A stretch of DNA of 6,244 bases, taken from the NCBI GenBank assembly GCA_035623615.1, contig DASPTB010000013.1, positions 1-6,244 on the forward strand. The letters run 5' to 3'. The notes below the pieces were generated by a model, which saw nothing but the letters and a program-made list of their open reading frames with translations, did no database searches and was not told the DNA's origin. Source of the stretch: DASPTB01 sp035623615 (lineage in GTDB: Bacteria; Actinomycetota; UBA4738). Made by a program: the position numbers and the translations under genes. Within the stretch, counting starts at the first letter, position 1, and every line of letters begins with the position of its first letter. Of the stretch, positions 1 to 5,075 are shown piece by piece.

Positions 1-10
1 GAAAGGGTCG

Positions 11-502
11 TCAGGCCCTGGTCGGTCGGGCGGGCGCCTTCCGGGAGGGATCCTTCTTCTGCAGGAGCAGCCCGAGCTCGCGCTCGAAGTCGGTCAGCTC
101 CTGGAAGTCCTTGTAGACACTCGCGAACCGTAGGTACGCGACGTCGTCCAGCTTTCGCAGGAGCGCGAGGACCTCGATGCCGACCTCCTGGGTGGTCACG
201 ACGGGTCCCTTTCGCCGCAGCTTCTCCTCCACCTTCACTGCCAGCTGGGCCACCTGCTCCTCGGTCACCGGGCGGTTCTTGACGGCCTTCTCGACCCCTG
301 CCACCACCTTGGCGCGGTCGAAGGGCTCCTTCCCCCCCTCGCGCTTGGCGACGAACAGGCTGGCTTCCTCGGCGCGCTCGTAGGTGGTGAACCGCCGGCC
401 GCACGACAGGCACTCGCGACGGCGGCGAACCGCCTCGCCGCCCTCGGCCGAGCGCGAGTCGACGACCTTGTCACCGGTTCGGGAGCACCAGGGGCATCGC
501 AT
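11..502 (-). CDS. nrdR: Transcriptional repressor NrdR of ribonucleotide reductase genes
   Basis: NrdR senses ATP/dATP and represses ribonucleotide reductase operons by binding NrdR boxes. The 163-residue product is near the usual length of about 150. Seen: an N-terminal zinc ribbon with CPWC (C3, C6) and CLSC (C31, C34), then RRFTTYE (36-42), then an ATP-cone domain at about 49-139 with EPFDRAKV (59-66) and LRFASVYKDF (124-133). The C-terminal 15 or so residues are a basic, proline-containing tail. The frame stays open far upstream, but the family starts at the MRCPWC motif, and that ATG has GGAGG 7 bases before it, so I chose it. The gene lies downstream of the SOS-type LysM gene in the same direction with a 101-base gap, as in mycobacteria and corynebacteria. 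A ribonucleotide reductase gene may follow to the left, outside the window. Identity is very secure. Confidence 0.97.
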   Translation of the reverse strand: MRCPWCSRTGDKVVDSRSAEGGEAVRRRRECLSCGRRFTTYERAEEASLFVAKREGGKEPFDRAKVVAGVEKAVKNRPVTEEQVAQLAVKVEEKLRRKGPVVTTQEVGIEVLALLRKLDDVAYLRFASVYKDFQELTDFERELGLLLQKKDPSRKAPARPTRA

Positions 503-509
503 CTCATCG

Positions 510-514
510 CCTCC
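510..514 (-). promoter_or_regulatory. Ribosome binding site of nrdR
   Basis: Read on the minus strand this is GGAGG, separated by 7 bases from the ATG at 502-500. It decides the nrdR start over in-frame codons further upstream. Confidence 0.85.
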
Positions 515-540
515 GAGGTCGCCCGGCGTTCGCGGGGCGG

Positions 541-556
541 ACACAACATCTAGGGG
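541..556 (-). promoter_or_regulatory. Candidate NrdR box upstream of nrdR
   Basis: Minus strand reads CCCCTAGATGTTGTGT. Against the NrdR-box consensus acaCwAtATaTwGtgt as I remember it, 12 of 16 positions agree, including C, w, A, A, T, T, w and G at the best-conserved places. It lies just downstream of the predicted nrdR promoter, at about the expected transcription start, where a repressor would block initiation. NrdR boxes usually come in pairs about 31 bp apart. The region centred exactly 31 bp upstream (572-587) keeps a central AT and a few outer matches but is only about 6 of 16. Autoregulation of nrdR is therefore plausible but unproven. Confidence 0.5.
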
Positions 557-563
557 CGACGAC

Positions 564-592
564 AGGCTAGCCACCGACATGCGGAGGGTCAA
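564..592 (-). promoter_or_regulatory. Predicted promoter for nrdR inside the LysM-nrdR gap
   Basis: On the minus strand a -35 TTGACC (592-587; five of six bases of TTGACA) is followed after 17 bases by a -10 TAGCCT (569-564), which fits the actinobacterial TANNNT pattern. The start would fall near 557, giving a leader of about 55 bases before the nrdR ATG. It lies wholly after the LysM gene stop codon, so nrdR could be transcribed without SOS induction. Confidence 0.5.
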
Positions 593-603
593 CCGCGGAG
601 GCC

Positions 604-924
604 TCAGGCGGGAGCGGGCAGAACGAGCCGCTCGCCGGGGACGATCTCGGCGTCGCGCACGTGATTGAGCGCGGTGAGCCGATCCACGAGAGGTCTGGGA
701 TCTGCGCCCGGGGCGCCGATCCGAACGGCGATCGACCACACCGTGTCGCCGGGGCGCACGATATACACGCGGCGCGCTGCGGCCGGATGGCTGGTCACGG
801 CGGTGGCGTGCCCCGCGAGAAACCCCAGGCCGGAGACGGCGACGGTCGCGACGACGAGCGTCCTGGCCAGACGCCGGCGACGGCGTGTGGCCCTGCGGCG
901 AAGGCGAACGCCCGTTCGGCTCAT
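604..924 (-). CDS. Small membrane-anchored LysM protein, probable SOS-induced cell division inhibitor (YneA/DivS/Rv2719c-like)
   Basis: The 106-residue protein has three parts. Residues 1-21 are very arginine-rich (11 Arg) and should stay in the cytoplasm. A single hydrophobic span at about 22-43 (LVVATVAVSGLGFLAG) anchors it. A LysM peptidoglycan-binding domain covers about 51-98, with VYIVRPGDTVWSIA near its start and VPGERLVLP near its end. Size and order match Bacillus YneA, which delays division during the SOS response. The position, divergent from lexA and before nrdR, matches Rv2719c (ChiZ) of M. tuberculosis and divS of Corynebacterium. The ATG at 924 is the first good start; upstream frame codons run into the promoter. 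No Shine-Dalgarno precedes it and the predicted transcription start is within a few bases, which suggests a leaderless mRNA. LysM assignment is secure; division inhibition is inferred from architecture, synteny and the SOS box. Confidence 0.88.
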   Translation of the reverse strand: MSRTGVRLRRRATRRRRRLARTLVVATVAVSGLGFLAGHATAVTSHPAAARRVYIVRPGDTVWSIAVRIGAPGADPRPLVDRLTALNHVRDAEIVPGERLVLPAPA

Positions 925-931
925 GGATTGG

Positions 932-960
932 AGTATGGTCGAACGGACGTTCGAAGGCAA
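932..960 (-). promoter_or_regulatory. Predicted SOS-controlled promoter of the LysM gene
   Basis: Minus strand: -35 TTGCCT (960-955), a 17-base spacer, -10 CATACT (937-932). The spacer is filled by the palindromic SOS box at 939-954, so bound LexA would lie directly between the two promoter elements. The expected start, near 925, almost coincides with the ATG at 924. Both hexamers match the consensus at four of six bases. Confidence 0.6.
939..954. promoter_or_regulatory. LexA operator (SOS box) 1, perfect palindrome
   Basis: The sequence TCGAACGGACGTTCGA has two six-base arms, TCGAAC and GTTCGA, that are exact inverted repeats around four bases. It fits the Gram-positive/actinobacterial SOS consensus CGAACRNRYGTTYG at every defined position. 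It sits in the lexA/LysM divergent spacer, inside the LysM gene promoter. Confidence 0.92.
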
Positions 961-967
961 GGAGGAA

Positions 968-983
968 TCGAACAAATGTTTGA
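968..983. promoter_or_regulatory. LexA operator (SOS box) 2
   Basis: TCGAACAAATGTTTGA also fits CGAACRNRYGTTYG fully; one position of the outer arms breaks the perfect palindrome (GTTTGA for GTTCGA). Its centre is 29 bp from the centre of box 1. It overlaps the likely lexA -35 element, placing it for lexA autorepression. Confidence 0.88.
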
Positions 984-1008
984 TCCCATAGGACGGGCGT
1001 GCTAGCGT
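980..1008 (+). promoter_or_regulatory. Predicted lexA promoter
   Basis: A -35 TTGATC (980-985) and a -10 TAGCGT (1003-1008, TANNNT type) are 17 bases apart. The -35 overlaps the right end of SOS box 2, as expected for autorepression. The predicted start, about 1014-1016, falls on the AAGGAG at 1014-1019, so either the leader begins at the Shine-Dalgarno or another start is used. The TATA-like bases at 987-994 are a weaker alternative -10. Confidence 0.45.
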
Positions 1009-1013
1009 CCCCG

Positions 1014-1036
1014 AAGGAGCCGCGGGCCCACCCGCG
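1014..1036 (+). promoter_or_regulatory. lexA leader: Shine-Dalgarno plus GC hairpin that may bridge to the start codon
   Basis: AAGGAG (1014-1019) is 25 bases from the lexA ATG, too far for normal initiation. Between them 1021-1026 (CGCGGG) pairs completely with 1031-1036 (CCCGCG) around the loop CCCA. Folding this six-pair all-GC stem removes 16 bases and leaves 9 between AAGGAG and ATG, a normal distance. No alternative in-frame start exists between the upstream stop codon at 1003-1005 and 1045. Structural bridging of this sort is known in a few phage genes; here it is inferred from the bases alone. Confidence 0.5.
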
Positions 1037-1044
1037 AACAGCCC

Positions 1045-1659
1045 ATGGATACCGTCAGCGCACGCCAGCGTCGCATCCTGGACTACATCAAGGAAACGGT
1101 TCAGGCGAGGGGCTACCCGCCGACCGTTCGCGAGATCGGGGAAGCGGTCGGCCTGAACTCCAGCTCGAGCGTCCACGCGCAGCTCGCCAACCTCGAGCGC
1201 CGCGGGCTGCTGCGGCGCGATCCGACCAAGCCGCGCGCCATGGAGCTGCAGGGCCCTGGGGCCCCAAGCGGCAAGGCCGTCAGCGTCCCGGTCCTCGGCC
1301 GCATCTCGGCCGGAACCCCGGTCCTCGCCGACGAGAACGTCGAGGAATACCTTCCCCTCCCCACCGACTACTCGGGCGGGGACGAGTCGTTTGCGCTCCG
1401 CGTGAGCGGCGACTCCATGGTCGGCGCGGGGATCCTCGACGGCGATGTCGTCGTGGTGAAACGCCAGGACGACGCGCGCGAGGGGGATATCGTCGCGGCA
1501 CTCTTGTCCGGGCCTGCGGAGGACGAGGCGACCGTGAAGCGGTTCCACCGAGCCGACGGCGGCGTCCAGCTCGTCGCGGAGAACCCCGCGTACGCCCCGA
1601 TCGAGCTGACCGCGGGGCGCGTGCTCGGCAAGGTTGTCGCGGTTCTGCGCCTCGTGTAG
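1045..1659 (+). CDS. lexA: SOS response repressor and self-cleaving protease LexA
   Basis: LexA represses DNA-repair genes until RecA filaments on single-stranded DNA trigger its self-cleavage (EC 3.4.21.88). The 204-residue product begins with the typical ARQRRILDYI and a winged helix-turn-helix at about 1-68 (PPTVREIGEAVGL at 25-37). A linker follows, then the cleavage dipeptide A89-G90 in RISAGTP. The S24-type peptidase domain carries the catalytic serine S124 in SGDSM and the lysine K165 in ATVKRF. All residues needed for autocleavage are present. The ATG at 1045 is the only start in this frame after the stop at 1003-1005; its Shine-Dalgarno is unusually distant. Two SOS boxes lie upstream, so it is expected to repress itself and the divergent LysM gene. 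It converges on hflX, 18 bases away. Confidence 0.98.
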   Translation: MDTVSARQRRILDYIKETVQARGYPPTVREIGEAVGLNSSSSVHAQLANLERRGLLRRDPTKPRAMELQGPGAPSGKAVSVPVLGRISAGTPVLADENVEEYLPLPTDYSGGDESFALRVSGDSMVGAGILDGDVVVVKRQDDAREGDIVAALLSGPAEDEATVKRFHRADGGVQLVAENPAYAPIELTAGRVLGKVVAVLRLV

Positions 1660-1677
1660 CTCGGACGGGGGGCGCAG

Positions 1678-2973
1678 CTAGGCACGGGACGCGCCGGCGT
1701 CGGTCGACCGGACCCGGAATTCCTCCACGCGGGCGAGACCACGCTGGGTGACGCGCGCGCGCACGGCGGTGCCGTGCTCCCCCGCCTCCGACGAAAGCAC
1801 CTCCTCCTCGCGGTAGAGCCACGGGACGATCTCGGGCCGGTCGTGCGGGACGAACAACGACACCTCCTCGAGCCGCGGCAGCGCGTCCTCCAGACGGTCG
1901 AGCACGAGGTCGGCACCCTCGCCGGTCAGGCCCGAGACCGGCACGGCCTCGGGGTGACGCCGCCCCAGCCGGGCGCGCTCCATCTCGTCGACGCGGTCCC
2001 ACTTGTTGAGCAGCAACAGCTCGGGGATCTCGGCGGCGCCGATCTCGCCGAGCACCTCCCGAACGGCGTCGATCTGCTCGTCGAGGTCGTGCACGGACGC
2101 GTCGGCGACGTGCAGGATGAGATCCGCGCGAATCACCTCTTCGAGCGTGGACTTGAACGCCTCCACGAGGTCGTGCGGGAGCTTCCGAACGAACCCGACC
2201 GTGTCCGACAGAGTCACCACGCGGTGCCGCGGGAGCCGCAGCCGACGCGTGATGGGGTCGAGGGTCGCGAACGGCTGGTCGGCGACCAGGCTCGCGGCGC
2301 CGGTGAGCGTGTTCAGCAGCGTCGACTTTCCGGCGTTCGTGTACCCGGCGAGGGCGACCCTCGGCAACCCCGACCGCTCGCGCAGGCCCCGCTTCACGTC
2401 GCGCGTGCGCTCGAGGTCCTTGATGTCGCCTCGGAGCTTGGCGATCCGGCGGCGGATGTGCTGGCGGTCGACCTCGATCTTCGTCTCGCCCGGCCCTCGT
2501 GTGCCGATCCCGCCGCCGAGCCGCGACATCGCCTCGCCCCAGCCGCGAAGTCGCGGCAGCAGGTAGTTCAGCTGCGCGAGCTCCACCTGCGCCTTGCCCT
2601 CACCCGAGCGTGCATGCAGCGCGAAGATGTCGAGGATCAACGCGGTCCGGTCGATGACCTTGACCCCGAAGCGCTCCTCCAGGTTCCGCAGCTGACCCGG
2701 CGTGAGCTCGTCGTCGAAGATGACGGTCTGCGCCCCGGTTGCGTGGATCAGATCGTGGATCTCCTCGACCTTGCCCTTCCCCACGAAGCTCTTGGCGTCG
2801 GGCGTCGACCGCGTCTGCATCACCCGCCCGACGGGCTCCGCACCGGCCGCGCGCGCGAGCGAAGCGAGCTCGTCGAGCGCGTCCTCGTCGCCGCTGCGGA
2901 CGATGCCGGCGACGATGGCGCGCTCGGCGACCGCCGGGCGCCATGTCGCCGACAGCGGAGACTCGGACCCCAC
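1678..2973 (-). CDS. hflX: Ribosome-associated GTPase HflX
   Basis: HflX binds the 50S subunit and splits or rescues stalled ribosomes under stress, using GTP. With the GTG at 2973 the protein has 431 residues, close to E. coli HflX (426). The N-terminal HflX domain shows SFVGKGKVEEI (62-72) and LIHATGAQTVIFDDEL (75-90). The glycine-rich GGGIGTRGPGETKIE (153-167) leads into a basic helix. The GTPase motifs are G1 GYTNAGKST (210-218), G2 ATLDPITR (236-243), G3 DTVGF (257-261), G4 NKWD (323-326) and a probable G5 at SGLTGEG (347-353). A C-terminal domain of about 60 residues follows. The start is uncertain: GTG is the first usual start codon after the dapL stop, 26 bases away, but the nearest purine run, AGAGGA, is 17 bases upstream. 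It is last in the miaB-miaA-dapF-dapL-hflX operon. Confidence 0.95.
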   Translation of the reverse strand: MGSESPLSATWRPAVAERAIVAGIVRSGDEDALDELASLARAAGAEPVGRVMQTRSTPDAKSFVGKGKVEEIHDLIHATGAQTVIFDDELTPGQLRNLEERFGVKVIDRTALILDIFALHARSGEGKAQVELAQLNYLLPRLRGWGEAMSRLGGGIGTRGPGETKIEVDRQHIRRRIAKLRGDIKDLERTRDVKRGLRERSGLPRVALAGYTNAGKSTLLNTLTGAASLVADQPFATLDPITRRLRLPRHRVVTLSDTVGFVRKLPHDLVEAFKSTLEEVIRADLILHVADASVHDLDEQIDAVREVLGEIGAAEIPELLLLNKWDRVDEMERARLGRRHPEAVPVSGLTGEGADLVLDRLEDALPRLEEVSLFVPHDRPEIVPWLYREEEVLSSEAGEHGTAVRARVTQRGLARVEEFRVRSTDAGASRA

Positions 2974-2999
2974 GTCGCGACGAGGGCGGGTCCTCTTGC

Positions 3000-4154
3000 T
3001 CAGCGCAGGCGCTCCCGGAGGCGTCCGGCGGCCTCCTGCAGGCGATCGTCGGGGACCGACAGCGAGATGCGGATGTAGCCCTCGCCGTGCGGGCCGTAGC
3101 CCGTCCCCGGAGCGACGACCACCGCCGCCTCGTCGAGGAGCTCGGCGGTGAATTCCACGGAGGTCTTGCCGGGGGGCGCCGGCACCCAGACGTAGATCGA
3201 CCCGAGCGGCGGCTCGAGGTCGATGCCCGCCTCGGCGAGCGCCGAGACGATCAAGTCGCGGCGCTTCTGGTAGATCGCCCGCATCTGCTCGACGTGGTCC
3301 TGCGGGCCGGTGAGCGCCGCGATCGCGGCCCGCTGGACGGCGTCGAAGATCCCCGAGTCGATGTTCGTCTTCACGACTCCGAGCATCCGGATGGCATCGG
3401 CGTTGCCGACGACGTACCCGATGCGCCACCCGGTCATGTTGTACGTCTTCGACAGCGACCCGAACTCCACGGCGACGTCCTTTGCGCCGGGGATCTGCAG
3501 GATGCTCGGCGCCACGTAGCCGTCGAAGGTGATCTCGACGTAGGCGGCGTCGTGGCACACGAGGAGGTCGTGGTCGGCACCGAAGCGAACGGTGCGCTCG
3601 AGCGTGTCGGCCTCGGCGACAGCAGCGGTGGGGTTGCTCGGATAGCCGAGCCACATGATCGTGGTCGACGGCGGCACCTCCACCTCGTCGTAGTCGGGAA
3701 GGAACCGTCGCCCGGCCGTGAGCGGCAGCGAGACGGGCTCTCCCCCAGCGAGAATGGTGCCGATGCCGTAGACCGGGTACCCGGGGTCGGCGACCAACGC
3801 GCGGTCGCCGGGATCGACGAACGCCGTCGCGATGTGGGCGATCCCTTCCTTCGATCCGATCAGGGGAAGCACCTCGGTCTCGGGATCCAGCAGGACGCCG
3901 AACCTGCGCTCGTAGTAGTCGGCGACCGCCTGCCGGAGCTCGGGCATCCCGTAATACGAAGGGTACCGGTGGGTCGAGGGGTCGAGCGCCGCCTCACGGA
4001 GCGCCTCGACGACGTGCGGGGGGGTGGGCAGGTCGGGATCGCCCACGCCGAGCGAGATGACGTCGGCGCCCTCGGCCCGCTTCGCCGCGACCCGCTTGTC
4101 GAGTTCGGCGAACAGGTACGGCGGAAGGCTCTCGACCCGCTTGGCGATTCGCAT
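3000..4154 (-). CDS. dapL: LL-diaminopimelate aminotransferase (class I/II PLP enzyme)
   Basis: DapL converts tetrahydrodipicolinate directly to LL-diaminopimelate with glutamate as amino donor (EC 2.6.1.83), bypassing the succinylated route. The 384-residue product has fold-type I features: HRYPSYYGMPELRQAV (62-77), IGSKEGIAHI (99-108), DPGYPVYG (123-130), NPT (174-176), HDAAYVEI (201-208), the PLP lysine K236 in SLSKTYNMTGWRIGY, and the carboxylate-binding R362 in YIRISLS. The segments RRFGVLLDPETEV, GSKEGIAHI and ILAGGEP closely resemble Moorella-type DapL as I remember it. It follows dapF by 12 bases and makes that enzyme's substrate, which supports the assignment. The ATG at 4154 has GGGGGGAG 4 bases before it, overlapping the dapF stop. 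A related aminotransferase such as DapC (N-succinyl substrate) or an alanine/aspartate enzyme cannot be fully excluded. Confidence 0.86.
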   Translation of the reverse strand: MRIAKRVESLPPYLFAELDKRVAAKRAEGADVISLGVGDPDLPTPPHVVEALREAALDPSTHRYPSYYGMPELRQAVADYYERRFGVLLDPETEVLPLIGSKEGIAHIATAFVDPGDRALVADPGYPVYGIGTILAGGEPVSLPLTAGRRFLPDYDEVEVPPSTTIMWLGYPSNPTAAVAEADTLERTVRFGADHDLLVCHDAAYVEITFDGYVAPSILQIPGAKDVAVEFGSLSKTYNMTGWRIGYVVGNADAIRMLGVVKTNIDSGIFDAVQRAAIAALTGPQDHVEQMRAIYQKRRDLIVSALAEAGIDLEPPLGSIYVWVPAPPGKTSVEFTAELLDEAAVVVAPGTGYGPHGEGYIRISLSVPDDRLQEAAGRLRERLR

Positions 4155-4158
4155 CCGA

Positions 4159-4166
4159 CTCCCCCC
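4159..4166 (-). promoter_or_regulatory. Ribosome binding site of dapL abutting the dapF stop
   Basis: Minus strand GGGGGGAG, 4 bases before the dapL ATG and directly following the dapF TGA (4169-4167). Ribosomes ending dapF cover this site, so translation of the two enzymes is probably coupled. Confidence 0.65.
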
Positions 4167-5075
4167 TCAGGACGCGGCCGCGGTCGGAACCCCGGAGAGC
4201 CCGGCCGCCCGCGCCCACTCGTCGGACAGATCGGCGTCGAACACGAAGGTCGCGGGACCCGTGAGGAACACGTGGCCGTCCTCACGCCAATCGACCTGCA
4301 GACGCCCGCCCGGGACCTCGACCTCGGCCGCCCGGCCCGTCCGTCCGGCGACGGCCGACGCGACGAGCGCGGCGCACGCGCCCGTGCCGCAGGCCAGCGT
4401 CTCGCCGACGCCCCGCTCCCACACGCGCATCCGGATGCGCGAGGGGTCGAGGACCTCGACGAACTCGACGTTCGTTCGGTTCGGAAACAGCCGAAGGTGC
4501 TCGATCTCGCTCCCGATGCCCGCGACGTCGATCGACCCCAGGTCGTCATCGCCGAGGAACAGGACGCAGTGCGGGTTCCCCATCGACACCGCCGACATCG
4601 TCCACGTCCGTCCCGCGGCCTCCAGCGGCTCGGCGTTCACGGTCGCCGCGGGGTCCCCCCCGCCCATGGGAATCTCCGCCCGGGCAAGGACCGGCGGCCC
4701 CATGTCCACCGTTACCGACCGGACGCGCCCGTCGGCCACGTCGAGCTCGAGCAGCTTGAGCCCTGCGCGCGTGTCGACGGCGAGCCGCGTCTTCGCGGTG
4801 AGGTCGCGCTCGTACGCGAACACGGCGAGGCAGCGGATCCCGTTGCCGCACATCTCGGCCGGCGCTCCCTCGGCGTTGACGTAGTCCATGAAGAAGTCGG
4901 CGCCGTCGCCCCCGCGGGCGTCGCCGCGCACGACCCGGATGAGCCCGTCCCCGCCGACGCCGCGGTGACGGTCGCACACCGCCGCGACGAACGACGGCGG
5001 AATGTCGAGCCGCCCGTCCAGGTCCTCGACGAAGACGAAGTCGTTCCCCGTTCCGTGGTACTTGGAGATCTTCAC
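4167..5075 (-). CDS. dapF: Diaminopimelate epimerase DapF
   Basis: DapF converts LL- to meso-diaminopimelate (EC 5.1.1.7) without a cofactor, for lysine and peptidoglycan cross-links. The 302-residue product is slightly longer than the usual 275-290. It begins KISKYHGTGNDFVF, with the substrate-binding N11. The two catalytic cysteines are C76 in EMCGNGIRC and C229 in LACGTGA. MGNPHCV (165-171), FPNRTNVEFV (197-206) and WERGVGET (219-226) complete the family pattern. The frame is open far upstream, but the family's start fits the GTG at 5075, which has GGGAGGG a few bases before it and overlaps the miaA stop as GTGA. The last 12 or so residues form an alanine-rich tail. It lies between miaA and dapL, and dapL supplies its substrate. 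Confidence 0.97.
   Translation of the reverse strand: MKISKYHGTGNDFVFVEDLDGRLDIPPSFVAAVCDRHRGVGGDGLIRVVRGDARGGDGADFFMDYVNAEGAPAEMCGNGIRCLAVFAYERDLTAKTRLAVDTRAGLKLLELDVADGRVRSVTVDMGPPVLARAEIPMGGGDPAATVNAEPLEAAGRTWTMSAVSMGNPHCVLFLGDDDLGSIDVAGIGSEIEHLRLFPNRTNVEFVEVLDPSRIRMRVWERGVGETLACGTGACAALVASAVAGRTGRAAEVEVPGGRLQVDWREDGHVFLTGPATFVFDADLSDEWARAAGLSGVPTAAAS

Noticed and set aside
572..587. Second NrdR box 31 bp from the first
   Set aside because: The spacing is right but only about 6 of 16 bases match, too weak to list as a feature by itself.
1660..1700. Possible terminator hairpin between lexA and hflX (GCGC repeats around 1672 and 1711)
   Set aside because: Stems are only about four bases with long loops and no U run follows, so it is indistinguishable from background in this composition.
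1280..2002. Open frames antisense to lexA and running into hflX
   Set aside because: The translations are Arg/Pro/Ala-rich low-complexity, typical of high-GC shadow frames, and overlap real genes completely.
1774..3078. A 434-codon + strand frame opposite hflX
   Set aside because: It is the mirror of the hflX coding frame; its protein shows no domain and the minus-strand GTPase motifs are complete.
2974..3654. Long N-terminal extension of HflX into the dapL region
   Set aside because: The frame is open, but the extended part is an Arg-rich shadow of dapL; HflX homology begins only after about 2973 and the normal length is then reached.
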